DNA of 64,000 nucleotides from Hemicordylus capensis (Eukaryota; Chordata; Lepidosauria; Squamata; Cordylidae), in NCBI RefSeq assembly GCF_027244095.1, contig NC_069658.1, positions 35,552,501 through 35,616,500 on the forward strand, read 5' to 3'. How positions within the stretch are numbered: position 1 is the first letter of the stretch; each line of letters opens with the position of its first letter. Positions 11,165 to 20,628 of this stretch are shown one piece after another. The position numbers and the translations under genes were made by a program. Under the pieces are notes generated by a model. The model was not told where the DNA came from and did not search any database. It was given only the letters and a program-made list of their open reading frames with translations.

Positions 11165-11443
11165 AATTGTGAGGATTTCAGTGCATTTTGCTAAGCAGAA
11201 TTTTCCCTGGTTTATATTTGGATGGGTAACTACATGTGAGTGCTGTCTGCTGTAAGACATTCCCCTTAAAGTGTGGAGCACGTAGTTCAGTGGTAGAGCA
11301 TCTGCTTGAATACAGAAAATCCTGGGCGCTCACTCCCTGACATCTCTCTAGGCAGGGCTTGGAGAGCCACTGCCAATCAATATAGACAATACTGAACTAG
11401 ATGGACTAATAGTCTGAAAGTATAAGGCAGCTTCCCATGTTCT
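11165..11443 (+). repeat. Composite SINE with 5S-like and tRNA-like parts
   Basis: The 5S-like head (ttgctaagcag, then tttggatgggtaac) is followed at 11278-11310 by a tRNA-like A box in tagttcagtggtagagcatctg, then by the common body (gacaatactgaactagatgg) and end. It shows the two heads in series more plainly than the other copies. It ends about 140 bp before exon 4 of granzyme copy 1. Confidence 0.8.
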
Positions 11444-11584
11444 TCTCAGAATTATTTTATAATAATTCTGATAATAACTTTGTATTGTGAAATACAAGGA
11501 CATATAAACTGGCAAGAATCAAAATGTATGGCTGCCTTTTGTTTATGAGTGCTACTAACCCTTTTTATTTTGTTTTTCTTAAAG

Positions 11585-11854
11585 CTTAAAACACATGCAG
11601 AGCTAAATGACAATGTAAGAACCATCACACTTCCCAGCACTAGCTGTGATGATGACATTGAGGCAGAAACAGAGTGTTTAGTAGCCGGATGGGGTGATGG
11701 TAACAGACGGATATTTCGAAAGGATACACTGCATGAAGTTAATGTTACCATCATTGAGAGAGAGATCTGCAATGATGAAAATCACTATAATAGTCGTCAT
11801 TTTGTGACAAAGAAGATGGTGTGTGCAGGAGACAGTGGGAAGGATTCATGTCAG
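11585..11854 (+). CDS. GZMA: Granzyme copy 1, exon 4
   Basis: Ninety clean codons between acceptor tttttcttaaag and donor gtagga, phase 0 at both ends. Contains ECLVAGWGDG, LHEVNVTIIERE, CNDENHYN and GKDSCQ. Granzyme A has the close equivalents LREVNITIIDR and CNDRNHYN. Asp189 of KDSC predicts cleavage after Lys or Arg, and Cys191 is kept here, unlike in copy 2. Confidence 0.93.
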
Positions 11855-13110
11855 GTAGGAGTATTTGTTTACCAATTCCACTGAGTTGTAAGAATGAAAT
11901 TCGGGCTGTCAATCAATAAAGAACTTTTGGTTTATTAATCATCTACTTTTAAACTGATTGGTTGATGAAATCATTAAATTTAAATACATTTGCATTTTTG
12001 TAACTTCAGTAAATATATAATGTGTTTATGCAAAACATGTGTGTATAAATGTTTCTGTTCTCAAAAAAATCTGAGAAATTGGAGAGGTAATTAGCCATTG
12101 AATGAACAGAAAGCTGCCACCCACTGTCAGAAGGAATGAAACATTTACTGTGGGTTTTTTAAAAAAATGATTAGTTGGTTAATCTACTGATCAAACTGAT
12201 CAAAGCATGCCATTCTAGTTCAGCTGTGAAAAAACAGTCTGAACTTACATACTTATCATCTTGTTCAGTAAAGCTGAGAAATCATGCCATAACCATATAG
12301 CTTTATTTTATTAAGGCATGTTTCCTATGTGAAATCTTGTATCATTGTAGTAAATAAATAAAACAAAAAGAATATATAATTCAAGCTGTTCAAAATGACT
12401 AAAAAAATCTAGACTTGTTACATAGTATTGATTCTAGTAAAAGGATACTCTGTTGTAAGATAGTCAGTATGGTCTATCTCCTGATTTCTATCCATTTTGG
12501 CATTTTCAAGGACTTTTAATAGCCATTCTGTCCATTTAGAGCAAGAAGTAGTAGATCTTCAGTGTTCAGCCAGTAATTTTTGCTACCACAATACGGTTTA
12601 TAATGAAACGAGTCTGTCCAGCAACAGTACAAATTATAGTCTCCCCCACCCCCCGCTGACCCCAAGAAATTACCGATCTGTGGGGAGAGTCCCATTTAAC
12701 ATTTTGCTCACATCCTGGCTCTGCAACAATGCATGCACATTTTGAACTAAGATGTGAGGGCCGGTTTGTTTCCACATTGGCTTACAACTAGAATTAGCTG
12801 GTTAACTTACATAAACTGAATTGATGGGCCCAGAGTGGACCAGAGGGGCAAAGTACTTCCTCTGGCCTCCCTTCTCTCCCTCCCTTCTCCCACTGGCCAG
12901 CTGGAAACCTCCAGCCAGTCAATGAGAAAACAGAGGCTATACCTACCCACGTGCTGGGAAAATATGTACAGGCACAAAACACATCTCCCCTCCACCAGCT
13001 CACAGCATGGTACAGACGGAGCTTTCCAGTAAAGGCTCCACCTGATAGCATCAGCAGAATTGAGTGGCAACTTTTTCCCCTGGATGATATCACTTTAGGC
13101 TGTGTGTGGT
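11855..13110. other. Intron 4 of copy 1, AT-rich, unassigned
   Basis: Low-GC sequence with short A/T runs. I see no exon or transposon that I can name. Confidence 0.3.
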
Positions 13111-13111
13111 G

Positions 13112-13250
13112 AGGGAACTGCATATTCATTCGTTCGTTCGTTTATTTATAGTTAGATTTCTATACACCTTTCATAAATTTATCCCAAGGTGGGTTACTGG
13201 TTAAAATACAACAGTAAAATCCATAAAATCACATTAAAACAATCAGCAAT
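13112..13250 (-). repeat. L2 3'-end fragment
   Basis: (attc/gttc)n followed by tatagttagatttctataca and an AT-rich part with aaaatccataaaatcac, the reversed 3' end of an L2 element. Confidence 0.5.
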
Positions 13251-13534
13251 ATAATACAAAGCACAAAATACTGAGGACAGAGCAGAAATTCTCCCTGCAC
13301 ATAGAAAAGTAGCATGCAGGAGAAAAGGCTTCCATTTTTATTTCATTGATATGTAGTAAAGGACTCTTAAGAATTTTTAACAATAGGGCTGCGGTACTTG
13401 TAATGATGCTTTTTATAAACGTATTGTAATGATGTCTGTGTAGTGTGTAGTCAGTAACCCCTGTTATATATCTGCTGCTAGTCTCTTTGGATGGCAAGTG
13501 AGGGATTGATTTTTTTTGGGGGGGAAACATGTTG

Positions 13535-14425
13535 TTCTAGTAAGAACTAATCAGCCTACTTTCCTTTCACTGTCTCTACAACTGGACTAAATTTAGTTCA
13601 AATCGAGGTTCACGGGTTAGATCTCTTGCACCTCAAATGTTCATGCATCCACCATCTTGGATCAGGGTGGATGGCATTATTACAAACTATTCCACTGAAG
13701 TGTCCCTGTGTGTCACTCACTACAACTGTATCAAATTTGGTTCAAATGGGTTAGACAGTGTTCAAGTTAGAGCACTTGTGCCTCAAAAGTTCACACGTCC
13801 ACCATCTTGGATCAAAATGAATGACATGATGTCAAACTACACCATTGGGACATCTCTATGTGTCCATACAGCTGTAGCAAATTTGGTTCAAATCAGTTAG
13901 ACTGTCCACAAGTTAGTGCACTAGTGCCTCAAAAGTTTACATGTCCACCATCTTGAATTGGGTTGGATGACACTGTAACAATCTACACCATTGAGGTGTC
14001 CCTATGTGTCCCTACAGTTCTAGCAAATTTGGTTCAAATTGGTTAAGCAGTTCACGTTAGCCCACTTGTGCCTCAAATGTTTATGTGTCTGCCATCTTGA
14101 ATTGGGTTGGAGGACATTGAATTGGGTTGGAGGACATGGCAATCTATGCCATTGAGGTGTCCCTATGTGTCCCTATAGCTGTAGAAAATTTGGTTCAAAT
14201 CGGTTAAGCGGTTCACAAGTTAGCCCACTTGCGCATCAAAAGTTTACGCATCTGCCATCTTGGATTGGGGTGGATGACCTCATCACAAACTATGCTGTTG
14301 AGGTGTCCCTATGTGTCCCTACAACTGTACCCAATTTGGTTCATATTGGTCCAGGCGTTGCAAAGTTGATGGGGGGGACACACGGACACACAAACAGAAT
14401 GCCGGGTGATCTCATAAGCCTACTG
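13535..14425 (+). repeat. Interspersed element built of ~147-bp tandem units
   Basis: Five units are spaced 144-163 bp (ccatcttgg/a at 13652, 13802, 13948, 14092, 14255). Each holds aatttggttcaaat, tgtccctatgtgtccc and acttgtgcctcaaa. The fourth unit contains a 20-bp internal duplication. The element starts near gcctactttcc and ends in a short hairpin cctactgaaaagtagg. An inverted relative is at 39965-40290. Family not identified. It ends just before exon 5 of granzyme copy 1. Confidence 0.7.
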
Positions 14426-14505
14426 AAAAGTAGGTTAAAAAAGGAAGGCATTAATCAGCTAATGTGAATAGTAAAATCAAATCTCTCCCTTCTTGTTTTA
14501 CCCAG

Positions 14506-14691
14506 GGTGACTCTGGTGGCCCTTTAATATGCAATGGGAAACAAAGAGGCATTGTCTCCCATGGTGGAAAATCAAATAAGTGGTTTTTGAAAAATATTTG
14601 TGGCCACACTAAATACCCTGGTGTCTATACTCTTCTCACAAAGGAGCATCTTGACTGGATAAGGCAAACCATCCAGGATTACACAAACTGA
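14506..14691 (+). CDS. GZMA: Granzyme copy 1, exon 5 (catalytic Ser)
   Basis: After acceptor ttttacccag it reads GDSGGPLICNGKQRG, a long loop containing NICGH with the expected Cys220, then PGVYTLLTKEHLDWIRQTI and stops after DYTN. It codes 61 residues, 14 more than copy 2, and the difference lies in the Cys220 loop. Confidence 0.93.
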   Translation, partial: GDSGGPLICNGKQRGIVSHGGKSNKWFLKNICGHTKYPGVYTLLTKEHLDWIRQTIQDYTN

Positions 14692-15930
14692 TTGCTTGGT
14701 TCTGTCATATGGCTCTCTTCCTGATACTCCTTCAGGTAGCTTTTTTTAGGGTTTTTTTAAGTTTGTGCTTTAGTTTATTCTCACTTTATTCAGTTCTGTA
14801 AATTTACTGTCATTTATGTAACATTTTCACAGATAAACACTGAGATGTTGCAGATATTTACTTTCTTATATTTGGTAATTTTAAAATACATTTAGAATGT
14901 TAAATCCTCTCTTCTAGCATAAATATTCTGTTGAAACGCTCCTGAAAATAATGATGGGAACAGATAATGGCTTTTTACAGAGAAGTAAAGTTGATTTCAA
15001 AGAACAAAAGTTACTGGTGTATATATATATTGAACCCACTTTTCACCTTTTGTAAACAGGTATGGTAGGTTATGTATCATTTTTTTAAAATCTGATAGTG
15101 AAAGAAAATAAATGTATTTTATATGAAGATTTCTCAAACCACTTCTTTGTCTCTGCCATACAGTAGGTAAAACATGACATTTTGGATTAATGTATGTTGT
15201 TGACATTGTATAAGCTTTTATGTGTCACAGCCTAGTCTCAGCTACTGAGCTACACCAGCCCTTTTGAGACCTGCTAAGTATCATTATATGTTGCATGGCT
15301 CACAAGATTCTTCTGTCCAGAAAAGAACCACATGAGACACACGATATGCTGTCTCACTGTTTTATGTGTGCCAATGTTTTCCTAAATATTTGCCTGATTA
15401 ATATAGATGAAGCTCCAAATTTCCTAATTTTGATGCATTTAAAGTGCCTTTTAAATGCCCTTTGCTGCATTGGCCTAAAACTGTAGCCCTTATTGAATTG
15501 CTTGAATCATTAAAAATTTACGGCTTGAAGCAATCTTGAAACTCTTTGTCTTTTTTTGGCTTTGTCGTGAAGCAATCTTGTTCTTTGTTTTGCAGCAATC
15601 TTGAAACATTTGTCTTCCTAAGTGCCCTTAGAAGTACATAAAAATCAACATGCAATTTACAGATCTTTCCCTATTCACTCTTTTCTGATATCCACCAAGT
15701 CTTTGCTTCCTGCCCACTTTACACCCTGGTATTAGGTTAGCTGTAGGTTATATCAGGGAACTGTTGTGTGCAAGGTTCCACTCAAGAAATTACACCACAT
15801 CATGGGTTCATGCTGAAGCCATTATTGTAATGAAAATAAATAATATGAGATAAGTACTTGAGAGAAAAACTTCTATAAAAATACTAATTTATGTATATAG
15901 CTTCTGGTAATAGGCACAAAGCTTAAGACA
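14692..15930 (+). other. 3' UTR and flank of granzyme copy 1
   Basis: The first 200 bp align with the flank of copy 2 (tttaagtttgtgctttagttta against tttaagcttgtgccttagttta). An aataaa at 15107-15112 is a plausible polyadenylation signal, about 415 bases after the stop. The rest is AT-rich and unassigned. Confidence 0.55.
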
Positions 15931-15972
15931 TTCAAATATGGCATTGAATAGGGCTGTGCAGCTGGGATATTC

Positions 15973-15973
<1 letters not shown>

Positions 15974-16007
<34 letters not shown>

Positions 16008-16008
16008 T
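15974..16008. repeat. (ATC)n microsatellite
   Basis: About eleven uninterrupted atc units directly before the MITE at 16033. Confidence 0.9.
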
Positions 16009-16032
16009 TCAGTCTCCGACCAGCTTCACAAC

Positions 16033-16159
16033 CAGTGTTCCCTCTGAGAGGAAATTCCAGATGTTGCTGACTACAACTCCCAGCCAAAGGCCATCACAGC
16101 TGGGGATGCTGGGAGTTGTAGTTAACAACATCTGGAATTCCCTCTTAGAGGGAATGCTG
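16033..16159. mobile_element. Palindromic hAT MITE
   Basis: Ends cagtgttccctctgagagg and cctcttagagggaatgctg are inverted repeats. Target duplication is ttcacaac / ttcacgac (7 of 8). The core arms carry ctacaactcccag and ctgggagttgtag. Related MITEs are at 42601, 46037, 46996, 57829 and 58102. Confidence 0.9.
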
Positions 16160-16900
16160 TTCACGACCTTACACAAAAACAGTAAAATTGCCAATCATTG
16201 TCCAACACAATCCTTATTTATCCTTAATTCACATTGTCTTTTGCATATTGGAGCACAGAATTTTGCAGCATTATATGTGGCTCCTAGATGTTTATCAGAA
16301 AGAAGCCAGATTAAATAAAATTCATCTGAATGTACCAGAAAACATACTAATAGGGGAGTAATTAAGGACCACCTAAGATCATTACAAAATGGGCAATAAA
16401 GTAAAATATGTAATTAAGGACCACCTAAGATCGTTATAAAATGGGCAATAAAGTAAAATATGCCCTAACGATTCAACCATCTTTGCACCACATGGGCATA
16501 CACCTTCATTATATGGTGTGTGTGTTTTATTCAACTCACTAACACTTTCAAAGGGAGAGTATCAAATCTTGCCATTGTAAAGGCTCTGCAATGGCAGGGA
16601 ATTGTAAGAGAGGCAAAATATGCTGCTGCTGGCTCTGTATCCTGTCTTCAGATTTTTAAAGTGTTTGGGTTCCAAGGGTAAATCATTTTGCCTGTTTATA
16701 TCTAAAATTTGTTGATGGACAAATACCTTAATTTGATCATAGCCCAGCCCCAGAAAAGAATCTAGTGAAATCCCAAACTGTACCAGTTTCACATTCAAAG
16801 CTTGCTTCCAAGTAGTATTAAAATTGTCAGTCAGGACCAAGGAAGCTAGCCCAGATGGGATGAGTTTTTAGCTTAAGCCAATAATTGCATATTGCTATCC
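16160..16900 (-). mobile_element. Non-LTR retrotransposon, C-terminal piece
   Basis: On the - strand 16562-16840 reads ALNVKLVQFGISLDSF...LPLEPKHFKNLKTGY and continues into a Cys/His-like region near 16480-16500, similar in layout to the C-terminal piece at 23867-24373. Its reverse-transcriptase part appears at 18940-19445 on the same strand, so later insertions probably split it. It contains a 52-bp tandem duplication. Confidence 0.5.
16359..16462. repeat. 52-bp tandem duplication
   Basis: Two adjacent copies (16359-16410 and 16411-16462) starting taattaaggaccacctaaga differ at only two bases, so the duplication is recent. Confidence 0.92.
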
Positions 16901-16913
16901 ACATTCTAGATTC

Positions 16914-17194
16914 TAGGCCTGTGCAAAGTCCAATCGGCAACATCAGAATTGATCCGACATAGCTGCAATTGGTAAAACGTGGGCACATCAACTACTTCCG
17001 GGTATATCCAGAAAACATAGTGAATGGGGCAGCAGGGACATACGCTGCTGCCCCAATGGATGTTAAGAAAACCGAGTGGTTTGGGGGGAAATGTGGTGGG
17101 TGGGTAAGTGCATCCTCCCCCACCCTTAAAGCTGTACACATACACCCCCACCATTGAACTGGCGGAACCACCCGCGGTTCCATGCACATCCCTA
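16914..17194. mobile_element. hAT-like MITE with tagg..tgtgca ends
   Basis: Left end taggcctgtgca and right end tgcacatcccta are imperfect inverted repeats. The same right end occurs at 30583-30594 and near 39942. A target duplication is not evident. Confidence 0.5.
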
Positions 17195-17204
17195 CTGTAA
17201 CAAT

Positions 17205-18930
17205 TAACGAATGATGGATTTAAGCACAGCCTTTGTCTCAAGGCAAGCCCAAGTGGGGGAAATAAAAATTGTGATTCATTTCCTCCACATTTGCTCAACA
17301 AAGGCTGTTCCTTTAAAACTTATATTGCTCCTTTGGTAGTTATATCGCAGTCACCACATCCTAATTACAGAGCTTAACTCCTCTTTGGATTTGGGTGAGT
17401 GTTCAGGGAGACTCTCTTCCTCTTTACCAAATGGAAAAAAATACAAAAACCTCCCAAGTGCAGCCTACACGTGATGAGAAACCTGGCAGTGAGTTGCTAA
17501 GCAATTAAAATTGAGGCATGTTTGCACCAGAGTAAAACCCCTTTTCCTGAGTTAAAAATCCACTCAGAGGCAGGTAAAATTACAAAGAATAAAAAGAGAA
17601 AACTTTATTCAAAAGACTACAGACTGCTTCAGTCTGAGAGCAGCTTCAGTTACAGGTAAAAAGAAACACTCAATACTTTACAAGATTACTTCCAAAAAGC
17701 ACTCCAACTGGTTTTTGGAGTGGCACACTTTAAAAACCATGGTTACTCAGTTGCATAGAACATAAATGCAAAAAAATACCAAAAGCCCCCTTGAGAGTTT
17801 ACAGAGACTTCTACAATGCCCTGTTGGAAAGAAAAGGGCACAGGCTAGTGTTGCTCTTAGCTTGTTGCATTACAGGTAAAGAACACAATAAACCAGTTAT
17901 AAGGATTTGCAGTAGCACAAAATCAAAAAGAAATCTAACGTGAGTTAGCTAACAAACTGTTCCCTTGCTAAACATTTCCCCGAAGCCAAAGCCCTGGCCT
18001 CTTTCCTGAACTCACCAAATCCATGGTAGAGACTTCAAGCTTCCTGCAATCCTGTCTCCCAAGGATCTGCAGATGTCCTTCCCCTGAGATAATTCTTCAG
18101 GGTAGCTTTTGACCATGAGGCGCAAAGTCCATTGCTCCCCACTAAGCCTTCCACCCATCCTCTCTCATCTCCTGCCTGGCTGCTTCTGAGGACAAAGAAC
18201 CTCTTCACTTCCTGCCACCAGGCCCTCTAGGTCTCGATCACCATGTGCTGAGTGGCCGATCCCTAGAGATCACTGCCTGGCAGACAGGACAGGGTTTACA
18301 TCCGGTTCATTCTTTAGGGTAATGGAGGGCTGATTGCTACACCTACACACTGGCTCAAGAATCCAGGAGCAGATAAAGCCCCAAACGTGTCCTAAGGGGA
18401 CATTCCAACTGACCTTCTTTCTTGGTTGGAAACAGTAAACTAGTCAGCGTTTTAATGGGCACATCTCTGAGTGTCTGTGGTCCACTTAGTCTCCTGCTAA
18501 TAGGAGGGGGGTTGAATTTGCAAAGCCTTATCTGACTTTCCTGCTGAGTAATCGATTTTCAGCTCGTTTGAGGCATCTGTGGAAGGGAGGTGAACCAAAG
18601 GAGGGTCAGTCTTACAGAGAGACCTCAAACGGAGAGTTAACTGTTGCGAGTTAACTTCAGAGTCAACTCAGGTGTCCCAGCATGGGAAAGGCACGAGGTG
18701 AGCGCCATTTCAATTTGGCTCTTTTGCAGCTGCTAACTCTAGGGGTAACTGTCCCACTGCCTACTGAGTGACTGTTCCCCACTATGCCAACAAGTGGAAA
18801 ATCCACAATGTTGTGAGGCTCCTGAGCATGTTAAGAGTGAGACCTGCAGTTTACTGCAGTCTCAAACATAGGCAGAGAGGCTTCTTGAAGCTGGCAGAAA
18901 AGCAGTGCTAGCAACAATGTTGAACATATA
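17205..18930. other. Unclassified insertion, possibly LTR-type fossil
   Basis: This separates the two pieces of a LINE copy. It has no coding frame I recognise. The general look, including a reversed AATAAA-type signal near 17600, would fit a fossil LTR on the - strand, but I found no clear paired ends. Low certainty. Confidence 0.25.
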
Positions 18931-18939
18931 ATTTGCTTA

Positions 18940-19445
18940 TGATGCTAAGTAAACTAATTAGCCTATAATTGCCAGGTCATCAATTTAAAAAAAATATTGG
19001 AAATATGATCGCTACATCCCAGTCCTCTGGGATGCTTGCCATTCTGTCAATATATGGAGCCCATCAATTGGGGTTTTCCTTGAGGTATATAATCACAACC
19101 TGGTGCTTTACCCAACTTTAACTGAGCTATCAGTTTTTTCACTTCAGATGCTGTAACCTCTGACCAGTCAGGTATATGTATACAACCAAGCTCTGAAGGC
19201 AAGAGAGAATAATCATACACAGCATACAAATTATAAAAACAATTCTCTCAAACTGCAGCCAGGATATGACAATCTGGGTATACCAAACTGCCCCTTGAGC
19301 AATTGGCCGTGATCCACCAAAACATGGCTGAATCCTCTGATTTGACTGTATGTATCAATTTTTGCCAACCTACTCTCTGTGCTTCTCTCTTTTTGATATT
19401 TTATAAATCAGTACTTTAAATCACTTAAACTGTAAAAACCAAAAA
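18940..19445 (-). mobile_element. Non-LTR retrotransposon, reverse-transcriptase piece
   Basis: On the - strand: ASEVKKLIAQLKLGKAPGCD (the KAPGxD start of RT) followed by EDWDVAIIFPIF in a neighbouring frame. Probably the upstream part of the copy at 16160-16900; clade not certain. It is decayed. Confidence 0.55.
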
Positions 19446-19709
19446 CACACACACACAAAACCAACCATAAAAAAGACAAACAAAAGTAGGAAAGCAGAGC
19501 GAACCTGGCAGCCCCTAAGGGGTAAAAGCCCAAACAAATAAAAAGGTCTTTAGTTGTTTTTTAAAAGCAGCCACAGATGTCAATGGGCAGACATTTTATT
19601 AGGATTTATTACAGTTTTATTAGGATTTATTAGGATCTATTCCTAATATCCATGACATTCCAACATCTGAAAGATCTCAACAGGTCAGCAAAGGCATATA
19701 GAAATAAAT

Positions 19710-19898
19710 ATTCCCTGATGGAGCTGCTCTGGGAAGAGCAGAAGGTTCCGAGTTCCCTCCCTGGCTTCTCCAAGATAGGGCTGAGAGAGATTCCTGCCTG
19801 CAACCTTGGAGAAGCTGCTGCCGGTCTGGGTAGACAGTACTGAGCTAGGTAGACCAATGGTCTGACTCAGTAGATGGCAGCTTCCTATGTTCCTATGT
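19710..19898 (+). repeat. SINE body, 5'-truncated
   Basis: tgctctgggaagagcagaag, ctccaagatagggctgagag, gacagtactgagcta and ttcctatgttcctatgtt are the common body and end of the 5S/tRNA SINE family; the 5S head is missing. Confidence 0.8.
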
Positions 19899-20149
19899 TA
19901 AAGGTTACCAGAGAGAGGGATTTAACAGTGATGATGTGCCCATGTTGTGGCACTTCCTCACTAAGTATGCATGCCTGGTGCCTTCTTTACTTGGTTTACT
20001 ATATTTAATCTCAATTGTTTCCAGTTCTTTGAGATAGAACATTGAGAATGATGTTTTAACATTAAAACATGTTTGCTCAAGTATGGTAAGATCTTTTTTT
20101 AAAAAAATTGTTTTACTTACACATTAGAGGTCTGAAAAATCTTGTTGAA

Positions 20150-20567
20150 ATAAAGGAGTGTTTTAAAAATGACACCAAAACAATTGCCTATCAGGCAGTG
20201 GACAACAGGCAAAACCCAGAGAAAAAAATGTGTGGAGGGATGTTTGGGGGAAGTCATCATCTGAACATGCTGTTTTCACACCCACAGTGTTTGCAAGAGA
20301 ACGTTCAGCAAATCCCCACTGAGAGGCCCCTTCACAGTTACACAGCCCCATTGAACGGCCCCATTACATCTAACTGTTAACTTTGACTGTGCATGAAAAT
20401 TACACCACAGCTATAGAAGTGTTTATACTTCATTTCCTGAATATATTGTCAGAAAAAATAAGATGAAAAAAGTTACCAGGAAGAAACAAAAGCCCACTTC
20501 CTTTATATGTAGATATACATTTTACATATATTAGATGCTTCATTGTGGGGAACACAAAGCAACAAGC
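20150..20567 (+). promoter_or_regulatory. Promoter region of granzyme copy 2
   Basis: Homologous to 1405-1730 plus the bases just before the copy 1 start, but uninterrupted. Contains agcccacttccttta (ETS-like core), an accacag motif near 20403 that suits a Runx-type site, and AT-rich tagatatacattttacatat about 40-50 bp before the ATG. Motif roles are inferred. Confidence 0.5.
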
Positions 20568-20628
20568 ATGGGGTTTTTCTTTGCCTTGTCCTTCTGCTCT
20601 GCTGTTTTTCTCCTGAGAATTCAGAGAG
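20568..20628 (+). CDS. GZMA: Granzyme copy 2, exon 1
   Basis: Reads [20 protein letters not shown] with a hydrophobic signal core, donor gtaagtaata identical to copy 1, phase 1. Confidence 0.88.

Larger units (their letters stand above)
2553..14691 (+). pseudogene. GZMA: Granzyme A/K-like serine protease, copy 1 (probably inactivated)
   Basis: This is a five-exon trypsin-fold gene of the granzyme A/K group, whose members are tryptase-like granule proteases of cytotoxic T and NK cells. Exons are 2553-2610 (signal peptide), 3841-4000 (IIGG start of the mature enzyme, HSRPYMAA, catalytic His in TAAHC), 5842-5982 (LGAHSL; the Asp region), 11585-11854 (VAGWG, CNDENHYN, Asp189 in KDSC) and 14506-14691 (GDSGGPL with the catalytic Ser, ending DYTN). 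Splice phases 1, 2, 0, 0 match copy 2. The start has a strong Kozak context (gccaccatga). Exon 3 has an in-frame TAG and is one base shorter than its counterpart (141 against 142), so no full protein can be read; skipping it would also shift frame. Polyadenylation signal aataaa is at 15107. A recent pseudogene is likeliest; a strain allele or sequence error cannot be excluded. Confidence 0.8.

Noticed and set aside
13637-14467. Repetitive protein-coding ORF
   Set aside because: The frames come from a ~147-bp tandem DNA repeat whose length is not a multiple of three, so no frame is kept.
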